A stretch of 64,000 nucleotides of DNA from an uncultured bacterium (GTDB lineage Bacteria; Verrucomicrobiota; Lentisphaeria; Victivallales; UBA1829). Position numbers and translations under genes: made by a program. Shown here one piece after another: positions 50,385 through 57,878 of this stretch (its first letter is position 1; each line of letters opens with the position of its first letter). The DNA lies in contig CASFTV010000027.1 of NCBI GenBank assembly GCA_949297765.1, forward strand, positions 1 to 64,000, written 5' to 3'. The notes under the pieces are model-generated. The model was not told the DNA's origin. It was given only the letters and a program-made list of their open reading frames with translations, and searched no databases.

Positions 50385-51791
50385 TCACGTTTCGTGGAAC
50401 ACGATTGCTTCGAACACTTCAAATGAGGCGTCCTTCCGCCATGCGTCGGCATCCAGACCGGCTTTCAGGGAAAGATGAGTCAGGGTCTCTTCGAGGCTCC
50501 ATCCCTGTTCCGGAGCGACCTGGGGCAGGAATACCGCCCCCGCCTCCCCTTTCTGCAGCAGGATTCCATGTTTCCCCAGTTCGATTTCCCGCCATGACGC
50601 AATCGGATGCGGCGGTGTCAGCGCGGAAATCTCTATTGTAATCTGCCCCAGCTCCGACTCCCGGAGCGGGAAAAAGCGGGGATCATGGAAGGCGGCGGAA
50701 AGCGCACGCGCCGCAACGCCCTTCACCAGCGGGCGGACCGGAAGGATCTCGCCGATGCAGCCGCGCAGGGAGTCGCCGATGTTCAGTGTGACAAACACGC
50801 CGCATTTCCGGTGTGCGGCGGGCGAAAGGGCCTTCAGGTCCGGAAGCGGGTGATCGGGATGGAATTTGCGGACAAGGGTGGCGCGGGCGAGTTCAAGAAG
50901 AAGCTTTTTGTCGGAATCCGTCAGACTCCCGCTGTCGGGGGAGTTCCCGGCGGCGATACGGAACGATGCGCCCAGATAGCTGACGCTGTTGGAGAAATCT
51001 CCTGTCACATCGCCGGAGGTGTAGTATGCGTCCAGCGAACACTCGGCGTTTTCCGGAAGAAGGCGGAGCAGGAGTTCGATCGGCTGGGCGCCGCAGATCG
51101 TTGCTCCTGTTGTTTCGATGTAGGAGCGGAAGCGGTCCGGATTTTTTTCTTCGATGCGGTCGAATGCGCCGAAATCGAGGTTCTTCAGATTTTCCCGGAT
51201 CTTTTCCCGGAACGGAAGATAGCCGTATCCGGCGCCGTAATGGGTGAAATCGGAGCTGGCGACCAGCAGAGTGGCGGGCGTCACCAGAGGCTTCAGTTCC
51301 GCGGCGGCTGCGCGCAGAGTCTCCGCGGAGCAGTTCCCGACAATCACGGGAAGGACGGAAAAGGAGCCGGAAAGCATCTCCTGCAGAAAGGGAAGTTCGA
51401 GCTGGGCGGCGTGTTCTCCCCGCTGGATGCGGTCATCCTCCGTGAAGAGCGGGGAACGGAGCAGGGTGGCGACCGCATCCGTATCCACCGGAACCTTTCC
51501 GAGCGGCGTTTCAAATGCCGGTGCCGACGGCACACAGAAGCGGTTCTCCAGATACGCGCGGTGCGAGGGCGCAAGAAGAATCACCCGGTCGAAATGCAGT
51601 CCGCGCACGGTTGCCGCCGTGAGGGCCGCCGCCGTGCCGGAGTAGACGTATCCGGCGTGGGGAAGGATCAGTGCGACGGTTCCGGGAACAGATTTCCTGT
51701 CTCCGGCGGCCTCCGCAAAAAAGGCTTTCAGCTCGGCGGGATCGGCGGAATACCAGCTTCCCGCGAACGGGGAACGGATCACATCAGACAT
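50385..51791 (-). CDS. AmmeMemoRadiSam system: Memo-AMMECR1 fusion protein
   Basis: A 468-residue fusion. Residues 1 to about 285 are a Memo domain (MSDVIRSPFAGSWYSADPAELKAFF, LILPHAGYVYSG with the metal-type His, VILLAPSHR, GEHAAQLELPFLQ, VASSDFTHYGAGYGY). Residues about 295-468 are AMMECR1 (CGVFVTLNIGDSLRGCIGEILPVRPLV, AFHDPRFFPL, ITIEISALTPP, GKHGILLQKGEAGAVFLPQVAPEQGW). These two, with a radical SAM protein, make up the conserved AmmeMemoRadiSam set, whose reaction is unknown. The radical SAM member is not next to it here. The start at 51791 is set by GGAGGTG and homology. Confidence 0.92.
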   Translation of the reverse strand: MSDVIRSPFAGSWYSADPAELKAFFAEAAGDRKSVPGTVALILPHAGYVYSGTAAALTAATVRGLHFDRVILLAPSHRAYLENRFCVPSAPAFETPLGKVPVDTDAVATLLRSPLFTEDDRIQRGEHAAQLELPFLQEMLSGSFSVLPVIVGNCSAETLRAAAAELKPLVTPATLLVASSDFTHYGAGYGYLPFREKIRENLKNLDFGAFDRIEEKNPDRFRSYIETTGATICGAQPIELLLRLLPENAECSLDAYYTSGDVTGDFSNSVSYLGASFRIAAGNSPDSGSLTDSDKKLLLELARATLVRKFHPDHPLPDLKALSPAAHRKCGVFVTLNIGDSLRGCIGEILPVRPLVKGVAARALSAAFHDPRFFPLRESELGQITIEISALTPPHPIASWREIELGKHGILLQKGEAGAVFLPQVAPEQGWSLEETLTHLSLKAGLDADAWRKDASFEVFEAIVFHET

Positions 51792-51819
51792 ATCGGCACC
51801 TCCAGCTTCTCGTTTCCGG

Positions 51820-51848
51820 AACATATCACGCGGCGGGGAAAAATACAA
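51820..51848 (-). promoter_or_regulatory. Promoter of the Memo-AMMECR1 gene (TTGTAT-17-TATGTT)
   Basis: On the minus strand, TTGTAT (51848-51843), 17 bp, TATGTT (51825-51820), about 30 bp before the start codon. Confidence 0.5.
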
Positions 51849-51849
51849 G

Positions 51850-51891
51850 AAGAAAGCGGCGGAAAATCTCCTTTCCGGACTTTCCGCCGCT
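51850..51891 (-). terminator. Terminator of the Hsp20 operon
   Basis: AGCGGCGGAAA (51855-51865) pairs with TTTCCGCCGCT (51881-51891), followed by a T-rich stretch on the minus strand. Confidence 0.7.
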
Positions 51892-51926
51892 GACTATGTG
51901 AACCCTTTTACGGGAGAGATGGAGGA

Positions 51927-52271
51927 TTATTCCACCGTGATTTTGTGGACTCTGGCGCTGTCGGCTTTCGGCAGGTTCAGGGTCAGAACGCCGTCCTGGG
52001 TCTTCGCCGTGATCTTTTCAACGTCGATCCCGTCGGAGAGCTGGAATTCGCGTTTGAAGACGACCATCTGTCCGTCTCTGCGGAGCGAGCTGGCGGCCTT
52101 CATCGTCATGATCCGGTCCTTGACCTCGATCTCGACCGTTTTGCTGTTGGCGCCGGGGACCTCGAACCACATTGTGACGCCGTCCTCGCCATCCAGAATA
52201 TCCACCAGCGGCATCAGGACAAGAGCCTCATGTTCCGCTCCGGTTTCCACTTTGACTGTATTTTCGCTCAT
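51927..52271 (-). CDS. Small heat-shock protein (Hsp20/alpha-crystallin), second of pair
   Basis: ATP-independent holdase that binds unfolding proteins. It is 114 residues, nearly all alpha-crystallin domain: LMPLVDILDGEDGVTMWFEVPGANSKTVEIEVKDRIMTMKA ... FKREFQLSDGIDVEKITAKTQDGVLTLNLPKAD, with the conserved GVL motif. There is no C-terminal IXI beyond VHKITVE. The start at 52271 has GAGGAGAT upstream. It is 43 bp after the first hsp20 gene, same operon. Confidence 0.95.
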   Translation of the reverse strand: MSENTVKVETGAEHEALVLMPLVDILDGEDGVTMWFEVPGANSKTVEIEVKDRIMTMKAASSLRRDGQMVVFKREFQLSDGIDVEKITAKTQDGVLTLNLPKADSARVHKITVE

Positions 52272-52314
52272 GATTGCATCTCCTCTCAAAAGTTTTTGCA
52301 GGTATGGATTGAAG

Positions 52315-52773
52315 TTACTGGACGCTGACAACATGGGAAGCGGGTTTCACTTCGCCTTCCCGCGGCATTGTGATTGTCAGAACGCCGTCGGTGCATTTTG
52401 CCTTCGACTCGGCACCTTTGACCTTCACCGGAAGTTTGACCGTCTCTTCGTAGCTTTCGAAAGAGCGCTCACGCCGGATGTAGTGCTTGCCCTCTGCCGG
52501 TTCGACCGTATCGGAGCGTTTCGCCTTCACGGTCAGGTAGTCGCCGAGCACCTCGACGCTGACATCGGAAGCCTTGCATCCCGGAACCGCAAGCCGCGCC
52601 GTAACGTTCTCCCGGCCAACCTCAACTTCCAGGCGTCTGTGATGCGGTGTATTCAGAAATTCCGGTGCAAATTCGCTCATCGGGCCGAACATTTCATTGA
52701 GCAGCTCGTCAAATCCGTAAAGAGTCGGCTGATAGCGGTTTCCTTTTCTCTGCCATTTTGTCATGTGATGCAT
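52315..52773 (-). CDS. Small heat-shock protein (Hsp20/alpha-crystallin), first of pair
   Basis: A 152-residue Hsp20. Residues 1-45 form a variable N-terminal arm (WQRKGNRYQPTLYGFDELLNEMFG). The alpha-crystallin domain follows (RLEVEVGRENVTARLAVPGCKASDVSVEVLGDYLTVKA ... YIRRERSFESYEETVKLPVKVKG ... CTDGVLTITMPRE). The AGGAGG ribosome site fits the first ATG (52773). Two different Hsp20 proteins in one operon are common for hetero-oligomeric holdases. Upstream, a -24/-12 element and paired repeats point to sigma-54 control. Confidence 0.95.
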   Translation of the reverse strand: MHHMTKWQRKGNRYQPTLYGFDELLNEMFGPMSEFAPEFLNTPHHRRLEVEVGRENVTARLAVPGCKASDVSVEVLGDYLTVKAKRSDTVEPAEGKHYIRRERSFESYEETVKLPVKVKGAESKAKCTDGVLTITMPREGEVKPASHVVSVQ

Positions 52774-52869
52774 ATCGAACCTCCTGTTTTATGTTTGTTC
52801 TTGTTTTTGTGTTTGTGTTTATTTTTTTATTGGCTGTTTCGCTTTTCCAGGTCGCACACTTTTCGATAG

Positions 52870-52885
52870 AGCAGATCGCGTGCCA
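52870..52885 (-). promoter_or_regulatory. Candidate sigma-54 (-24/-12) promoter of the Hsp20 operon
   Basis: On the minus strand 52885-52870 reads TGGCACGCGATCTGCT, matching the sigma-54 consensus TGGCACG-N4-TTGCW at all but one of the specified bases, with the invariant GG and GC exactly ten bases apart. The start site would be near 52858, about 85 bp before the first hsp20 codon. No good sigma-70 promoter is seen in 52774-52960. Confidence 0.6.
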
Positions 52886-52925
52886 AAACTTTTTCCCGCT
52901 GCAAAGAGGGAAAATTTTCGGGAAA

Positions 52926-52978
52926 TTGGGACAAAATGGCGCAGATTTTATTTTTTAAAGTTGGGTCAAAATGGCGCA
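52926..52978 (-). promoter_or_regulatory. Paired 18-bp direct repeats, candidate activator sites
   Basis: TTGGGACAAAATGGCGCA (52926-52943) and TTGGGTCAAAATGGCGCA (52961-52978) differ at one base and are 35 bp apart. They would lie at about -68 to -85 and -103 to -120 from the sigma-54-type start, the usual range of enhancer-binding-protein sites. Confidence 0.65.
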
Positions 52979-53007
52979 AAAAAATGTCAAAGGAATGGAA
53001 TGGCGGG

Positions 53008-53098
53008 GGATTTCGTGCTCCGCACGACCAGCGTTTCGCCGCTGGACCGCGACAAGGACAGAGTCCTTGACCCGGAAAAATGCCGATGCATTTTTCCG
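53008..53098 (-). repeat. Four-hairpin repeat element, copy 2
   Basis: Matches 17674-17764 at 83 of 91 positions, with the same four hairpins. On the minus strand it begins 7 nt after the stop of the HTH gene. The 4th stem has an A-T pair where copy 1 has G-C, a compensatory change. Confidence 0.85.
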
Positions 53099-53105
53099 TA
53101 ACGGA

Positions 53106-53513
53106 TCAGTCGCGGAGTTTTTCCAGGATTCGTTGCAGCGTCGCGAGGCTGAGCTCCGCTATTTCGAAAATGCAGGCTCTTTGGCCGGGGTGCGGAATCG
53201 TTTTCGCGTGTTCCCAGTTGCCGACGGAAAAGCGGGTTGCATCCGTAAGGCGGCCGAACTTTGTCTGGGAAAGGCAGAGGGTTTTCCGCAATGCGAGAAT
53301 GTCGGAAGAGCGGATCTGAGACCAGAGTTTTCTTTTCCCGTTTTCGCCGAGCATTCCGGCGACAATTCTTTCCAGATCAGCGGTTTTCCGTTCCAGCTCG
53401 CCGACCGTGTCAAGGTTCCCGATCATTCTGGAAAGCAGCGGTGCAAGCATGGGACGGGTCCTGACTGAAACATGGCGCAGAATTCCGCGCTTTAAAATCC
53501 GTGTTTCTTCCAT
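53106..53513 (-). CDS. Small XRE-type helix-turn-helix protein
   Basis: A 135-residue protein whose C-terminal half is an XRE/Cro-like HTH: SDILALRKTLCLSQTKFGRLTDATRFSVGNWEHAKTIPHPGQRACIFEIAEL. This type is often seen in antitoxins and small regulators. The N-terminal half is a charged helix. No toxin-like gene adjoins it. The start at 53513 has a GGGGAG ribosome site; the frame is open upstream but AT-rich and unlike protein. The four-hairpin repeat follows its stop. Confidence 0.72.
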   Translation of the reverse strand: MEETRILKRGILRHVSVRTRPMLAPLLSRMIGNLDTVGELERKTADLERIVAGMLGENGKRKLWSQIRSSDILALRKTLCLSQTKFGRLTDATRFSVGNWEHAKTIPHPGQRACIFEIAELSLATLQRILEKLRD

Positions 53514-53672
53514 AAACGCTCCCCGGGTGTAAAAAATTCGGATTTTGTAAAATACTGCATTTTCATTTTTTTTCAAATGGGAGGGAAAAGATTTTTCTGG
53601 TCTTAAGCGGAAAAGGATTCGCGGATCCGGAGAAAAAACATACAAAAAGCTCTTTTTTTTTCGGCTCCGGGG

Positions 53673-53701
53673 TTGACTTCAGGGAAAAAATGTTGTATAC
53701 T
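53673..53701 (+). promoter_or_regulatory. Promoter of the pseudopilin pair (TTGACT-17-TATACT)
   Basis: TTGACT (53673-53678), 17 bp, TATACT (53696-53701), 45 bp before the ATG at 53747; one of the best sigma-70 matches in the window. Confidence 0.7.
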
Positions 53702-53746
53702 CTTTCACAGGAACAGAAAACTGCGAAAAAGAAGGAGTGTTTCGCA

Positions 53747-54427
53747 ATGAAAAGAAGAGATTATACGCTGGTGGAAATCCTGATGGTGGTCGGAATCATC
53801 GCGATTCTGGTCGGATTGGCGATTCCGGTCCTGAACAGCGCCCGCTCAAGCGCAAGACTCAACAAGGCTTCCGCCGAATGCAACGCGATCGCTCTTGCCA
53901 TCAAGAATTTTGAATCGGAATACGGCCAGATGCCGAACCCGATGGCAACATCGGACGGATCGGCCGCCCCGTCTGCCACAAGCGGCTTCACCGGAACCGT
54001 CGCCCTGACGGGAAATGACGTCAAAAAGGAAAGCGATGTCGGAAGCACCTCGGATTACTACAAGTTCTTCACCATGCTGACGATGTACGATCCGAGCGAC
54101 CATACGCAAAAAATCACATCGGGCCACAAAAACAATGTCAAGAAAATGATTTTCCTGGATGCGCCCCCGTCCTATGCGGAGGGAAAGACCTATCTGGATC
54201 CGTGGGGAAAACCCTATACGGTTCTGTACCGGGTGGACGGAGAATCCAGCATGGAGTTCTCCCTGTATGCGGGGTCTTCCACGGTAAACAATCGGAAAAT
54301 CAAACTTCTGACGCCCGTTGCGGTCTATACAGGAGAAGGTCTTCCAGGCAATCTCACATCGACCGCTCTCCAGGACGCCACGCGCTATGCGACCTCCTGG
54401 GGCGGAGTCATCACAAAACCGGAATAA
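53747..54427 (+). CDS. Type II secretion-like pseudopilin
   Basis: A 226-residue protein with an N-terminal prepilin signal: short basic leader MKRRD, then YTLVEILMVVGIIAILVGLAIPVLN, with the conserved Glu at +5 of the mature protein. The residue before the predicted cleavage is Asp, not the usual Gly, and +1 is Tyr. The rest has the GspG-like layout, an alpha spine followed by a globular part with LDPWGKPYTVLYRVDG. It probably assembles in, or is exported by, a pilus-like system at the envelope. The start has GAAGGAG upstream. Operon with the next pseudopilin. Confidence 0.88.
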   Translation: MKRRDYTLVEILMVVGIIAILVGLAIPVLNSARSSARLNKASAECNAIALAIKNFESEYGQMPNPMATSDGSAAPSATSGFTGTVALTGNDVKKESDVGSTSDYYKFFTMLTMYDPSDHTQKITSGHKNNVKKMIFLDAPPSYAEGKTYLDPWGKPYTVLYRVDGESSMEFSLYAGSSTVNNRKIKLLTPVAVYTGEGLPGNLTSTALQDATRYATSWGGVITKPE

Positions 54428-54448
54428 TCTAACAGAAGGATTTGAACC

Positions 54449-55183
54449 ATGAAAAAACATCCTTTCACTCTGACGGAACTCCTCGTTGTAATTTCCATCA
54501 TTGCCATTCTGGCGGGTCTGATGCTGCCGGCGCTGAACCGCTCCCGGATCAGTGCGCTGGCAACCGCCTGTTCCAGCAATCTGAAGCAGGTCGGAGCCTC
54601 CTTCACCCTGTTTGCCAATGACAATGAGGACAAGCTCCCGCCGGCGGATTTCGGCGGAACGATCGGCACCATCGGAACACAGCTGACCACGGAAGACGGA
54701 CTCCTCCAGACAACGGGGAACACCCGTCCGTGGTACGGGGAACTGGCACGGAAGAAATATCTGGACAAGGCTCCCTTCGCCGATGCCCGGAAAACCGACA
54801 GAACCGTTGTGAACTGTCCGGTCCTTTCCGGAAACAATCCCGGAGCCTTCAATGCCTACGGTGTTCCGAAAGGAACTGCCGCCTATGGAACGCTGGTCGG
54901 ATCCGGCATTTACTACCGCATCCGGACGGAAATGGATTCCTCCTTTGCCCTGGCGGCAGACTCCGCATATAAAGGAGACGTCAAAAAAGAGTGTTACGTT
55001 CTCGGAGAAGAAGAGGAGTCTTCCTCCGACTACACGGCAGCTCTCCGGCACAATTTCCGCGGCAACTTCCTGATGGCCGACGGCCGCGTCGAGGGGATGG
55101 ATAAATCCAAGGCGGAAGCAACGTTCAAATACAAAAACTCTTCCTCCGACAAGCAGCGTTATGAATATACGGAAGAGGAGTAA
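54449..55183 (+). CDS. Pseudopilin with C-terminal H-X9-DG motif
   Basis: A 244-residue prepilin-like protein: MKKHP, then FTLTELLVVISIIAILAGLMLPALN with Glu+5 and Pro (not Gly) at -1. Near the C terminus RHNFRGNFLMADGRVEG gives His, nine residues, Asp-Gly, the H-X9-DG motif of a family expanded in Lentisphaerae, Planctomycetes and Verrucomicrobia. Its function is unknown; some related proteins are thought to be surface displayed. It follows the first pseudopilin by 21 bp. Confidence 0.9.
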   Translation: MKKHPFTLTELLVVISIIAILAGLMLPALNRSRISALATACSSNLKQVGASFTLFANDNEDKLPPADFGGTIGTIGTQLTTEDGLLQTTGNTRPWYGELARKKYLDKAPFADARKTDRTVVNCPVLSGNNPGAFNAYGVPKGTAAYGTLVGSGIYYRIRTEMDSSFALAADSAYKGDVKKECYVLGEEEESSSDYTAALRHNFRGNFLMADGRVEGMDKSKAEATFKYKNSSSDKQRYEYTEEE

Positions 55184-55217
55184 CATTCCATTCGGATAAA
55201 CAAAACCGGTATGCAGC

Positions 55218-55262
55218 AGAAAGCCCGCCGGATACGTTCCCTGCATCCGGCGGGCTTTCTCG
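55218..55262. terminator. Strong terminator between convergent genes
   Basis: AAAGCCCGCCGGAT (55220-55233) pairs with ATCCGGCGGGCTTT (55245-55258), a 14-bp stem with T-run on one side and an A-rich flank on the other. It serves both the pseudopilin unit and the oxidoreductase gene. Confidence 0.9.
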
Positions 55263-55280
55263 TTGTCTTCCGGGAAATCG

Positions 55281-56441
55281 TTATTTCTGGAAAGACTTCG
55301 AGAAATCAACGGTTTCCGAGGGAGCGACGGTCTTTTTGACGTAGCGGGATTTGGCAATCAGCTTGTCCATGATCTTTGCGAACGCCTGCGAATCAATGGG
55401 CAGTTCGACGGTTTTCTTTTTCAGTCCGGAGAGGAGCATGGCATTGCCGAGTTCGAGTCCGCGGATTCCTTCGGTGGCGGGAGCGATCAGCGGAGTGCCT
55501 TTGAGGATCGCGTTGCAGAAGTTTTCGATGATGTCGCGATGCTGATGGGAGCCGTCGTTGTTGACGGGGATTTCGATCTCCCAGGTGTCCGGGCGGTCGA
55601 ACTGAGTTTTGGTTTCCCGGCAGAATTTGGAGGTCGGGATTTCGTTGCGTTTGAAGCGGAGTTTTCCGTCTTCGAAGACCAGGCGTCCGCGTTCAGCGGC
55701 GATTTCGAGGCGGTTGGTTCCCGGGGCTTCGCCGGTGGTCGCGACGAAGACGCCGGTTGCGCCGTTCGGGTACTCCAGAACCGCGGTCACATCGTCCTCC
55801 ACCTCGATGTCATGATATTTTCCGAGGGTCAGGACTGCCGAGACCTTTTCGGGCATGCCGAAGAACCACTGCATCAGGTCGAGCTGATGGGGGCACTGGT
55901 TCAGAAGGACACCGCCGCCCTCTCCGCGCCAGCTTGCGCGCCAGTCGCCGGAGTCGTAATATGCCTGAGAGCGGAACCAGTCGGTGATGATCCAGTTGAC
56001 GCGGCGGATTTCGCCGAGTTCGCCGCTGTCGATGAGCTGTTTGATTTTCCGATGGGCGGGAAGGGTTCTCTGATTGAACATCGCGGCGAGTTTAAGTTTC
56101 GGATATTTCTTTGCCGCCTTCACGAGTTCCTCCGCCAGAGCCTTGTGGACGGAGATGGGTTTTTCGACGATGACGTGCTTTTTGTTCTTCAGGGCTTCGA
56201 TGGCGAGCGGAACGTGGAAATAGTGGGGGGTTGCCACGATTACGGCGTCGATATCCGCTTTCCGGAAGAAGGTTGCCGAGTCGGTGAACAGCTGAATTTC
56301 CTTGGGATTGTAGCGTTTGAGTTTTTCCGGGTTGATGTCGCAGATGGCCGTCACTTTCGCGTTTGCAAGCTGACCGATGCTGACGACATGGGCGCTGCCC
56401 ATGTTTCCAACGCCGATAATGCCGATCTTAACCTGATCCAT
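55281..56441 (-). CDS. Gfo/Idh/MocA-family sugar oxidoreductase
   Basis: A 386-residue NAD(P)-dependent dehydrogenase acting on sugars or cyclitols. The Rossmann motif GVGNMG is at 10-15 and the EKPIS motif starts at 93. The C-terminal half is the beta-sheet substrate domain (GGGVLLNQCPHQLDLMQWFFG with the catalytic Asp/His region, then EVEDDVTAVLEYPNGATGVF). No Tat signal, so it is cytoplasmic. The start at 56441 is set by homology. It is divergent from the GntR gene, which probably regulates it. Confidence 0.93.
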   Translation of the reverse strand: MDQVKIGIIGVGNMGSAHVVSIGQLANAKVTAICDINPEKLKRYNPKEIQLFTDSATFFRKADIDAVIVATPHYFHVPLAIEALKNKKHVIVEKPISVHKALAEELVKAAKKYPKLKLAAMFNQRTLPAHRKIKQLIDSGELGEIRRVNWIITDWFRSQAYYDSGDWRASWRGEGGGVLLNQCPHQLDLMQWFFGMPEKVSAVLTLGKYHDIEVEDDVTAVLEYPNGATGVFVATTGEAPGTNRLEIAAERGRLVFEDGKLRFKRNEIPTSKFCRETKTQFDRPDTWEIEIPVNNDGSHQHRDIIENFCNAILKGTPLIAPATEGIRGLELGNAMLLSGLKKKTVELPIDSQAFAKIMDKLIAKSRYVKKTVAPSETVDFSKSFQK

Positions 56442-56495
56442 GTCTGAGTCCTTTCTTTTCGGTTGAGGATGAAATGATTTCCCTGATACGGAAAT

Positions 56496-56524
56496 AAGAT
56501 AAATCCCGGAAGTGTGCTTTGCAA
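56496..56524 (-). promoter_or_regulatory. Promoter of the Gfo/Idh/MocA gene (TTGCAA-17-TATCTT)
   Basis: On the minus strand, TTGCAA (56524-56519), 17 bp, TATCTT (56501-56496), in the 201-bp divergent gap shared with the GntR gene. Confidence 0.55.
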
Positions 56525-56588
56525 TGCGCATCCCGGGAAAAAAGGGAAATAAGTTGTCTTCTTGTCTTGCTTTTCGGGAATCCGGGGA

Positions 56589-56616
56589 TTGAAAAGCGGA
56601 AAACTTGTATTATTTT
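56589..56616 (+). promoter_or_regulatory. Promoter of the GntR gene (TTGAAA-16-TATTTT)
   Basis: TTGAAA (56589-56594), 16 bp, TATTTT (56611-56616), 27 bp before the start codon. Confidence 0.55.
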
Positions 56617-56642
56617 CCCGAAGGGACGGAAGGAATGCGGAA

Positions 56643-57662
56643 ATGCTGAACAAGACAGATTACATCCAGAACAAAATTCTTGCGGAACTGCTGGAACATG
56701 GAGCGGGAAAGGGAGATCCGATCCCGTCGCGCCACCAGCTCTGCCGGAAATACCGCTGTTCCCGGACGACCGTGGAGCGGGCGATCCGGAATCTGGTGGA
56801 TTCAGGCTATCTGTGCGCCCGGCAGGGAGCGCGGACCTATGTGAATGAAATGCATCCGGACAAGCGGATTCACACGCTCTATCTGGTTGCGGACACCCAG
56901 CCGAGTCAGGAACTTTCGCTCAGTCTGCGGGAGCTTCTGTTTCAGGGAGGACTTTCGGACATTCAGGTCATCGGGATCAGTGCCGGTCAGCTGAGTGCGG
57001 CGTTTTCCCGGATCTGTCTTCCGGGGAATGCGGTTGTATGGCTGATGCCGTCGATGAGCAGCATTCACATCATGGATTTTTTTGCGGCCAGCAAGGTCCC
57101 CCAGCTTCTTCTGAACCGGAAATACAAGAACTACAGCCATGTCATCACGGATTCGAAAGCGAGCATCCGGGAGGGAATGGAGTGGCTGATCCGGAAAGGG
57201 GGGACGGAAGTCACGCTGATTGCGCAGGCGGCGGGAACGATGCATCCGTATCAGTACGACCGGATTCTGGCGTTTTTTGAATCGGCCGTGGAACTGGGAG
57301 CCGTTTTGAAGCCGGATTCGCTGTTCATCCGGGAATTCCGGGATATTCCCGGCGAGATTTCTGAAATTGCCGCCGCGTTGTTCCGCCGGGAAAAATGTCC
57401 GGGGGCGATTTTCATTCTGGGATCGAATCTTGTCATTCCGTTCATTACGGCGTCGCGCTCTTTCGGTCTGAATCCGGGAGAGGAGTTCAAGCTGCTCTGC
57501 TTTGACCATCTGGATTCGCTGGACGGCTATCCGGGAATCTGCATGCTGGGCCAGAGATTCGATCAGATCTACCAGGAGATCCAGCGCTGGATTCAGATTT
57601 GTCTGACTCCGGAGGGGGAGGCCTTTCATTCCGAGATAAAAACAGAACTGATCGAATTTTAA
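56643..57662 (+). CDS. GntR-family regulator with LacI-like sugar-sensing domain
   Basis: A 339-residue regulator. Residues about 5-75 are a GntR winged helix (TDYIQNKILAELLEHGAGKGDPIPSRHQLCRKYRCSRTTVERAIRNLVDSGYL). Residues 85-339 are a periplasmic-binding-protein-like domain as in LacI/GalR and AraR-type repressors (VITDSKASIREGMEWLIRKGGTEVTLIAQ, CPGAIFILGSNLVIPFI, FKLLCFDHLDSL). The effector is probably a sugar linked to the divergent oxidoreductase. The start at 56643 follows a GAAGGAATGCGG stretch and the family start. Confidence 0.87.
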   Translation: MLNKTDYIQNKILAELLEHGAGKGDPIPSRHQLCRKYRCSRTTVERAIRNLVDSGYLCARQGARTYVNEMHPDKRIHTLYLVADTQPSQELSLSLRELLFQGGLSDIQVIGISAGQLSAAFSRICLPGNAVVWLMPSMSSIHIMDFFAASKVPQLLLNRKYKNYSHVITDSKASIREGMEWLIRKGGTEVTLIAQAAGTMHPYQYDRILAFFESAVELGAVLKPDSLFIREFRDIPGEISEIAAALFRREKCPGAIFILGSNLVIPFITASRSFGLNPGEEFKLLCFDHLDSLDGYPGICMLGQRFDQIYQEIQRWIQICLTPEGEAFHSEIKTELIEF

Positions 57663-57681
57663 CTTTTTTTCAGAACGGCAT

Positions 57682-57709
57682 TTGCATTTTCCGGAATCCG
57701 CGGTATATT
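57682..57709 (+). promoter_or_regulatory. tRNA-Lys promoter (TTGCAT-16-TATATT)
   Basis: TTGCAT (57682-57687), 16 bp, TATATT (57704-57709), 15 bp before the mature 5' end of tRNA-Lys. Confidence 0.65.
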
Positions 57710-57723
57710 AGATCTTATCTGAT

Positions 57724-57799
57724 GCGCCCATAGCTCAGTCGGTAGAGCAAATGACTCTTAATCATTGGGTCCAAGGTTCGAGTCCTTGTGGGCGCACCA
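57724..57799 (+). tRNA. tRNA-Lys (CTT)
   Basis: A complete 76-nt cloverleaf: acceptor GCGCCCA/TGGGCGC, D-arm TAGCTCAGTCGGTAGAGC, anticodon loop CTCTTAA (CTT), T-loop GTTCGAG, encoded CCA. Confidence 0.97.
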
Positions 57800-57814
57800 T
57801 CTTATGGATTTTAG

Positions 57815-57848
57815 GCCGGGCAGGAAACTGTCCGGCATTTTTTTTTTG
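57815..57848 (+). terminator. tRNA-Lys terminator
   Basis: GCCGGGCAG and CTGTCCGGC form a nine-pair stem (one G-T) around a GAAA loop, followed by at least ten T. Confidence 0.92.
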
Positions 57849-57878
57849 CAGTTTTTGCAGGAAAATGCCTGCAACCGC

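Noticed and set aside
51927-52980. CIRCE or HspR-type heat-shock operator in front of the Hsp20 genes
   Set aside because: No TTAGCACTC-N9-GAGTGCTAA or CTTGAGT-type repeat is present; the repeats found have a different sequence.
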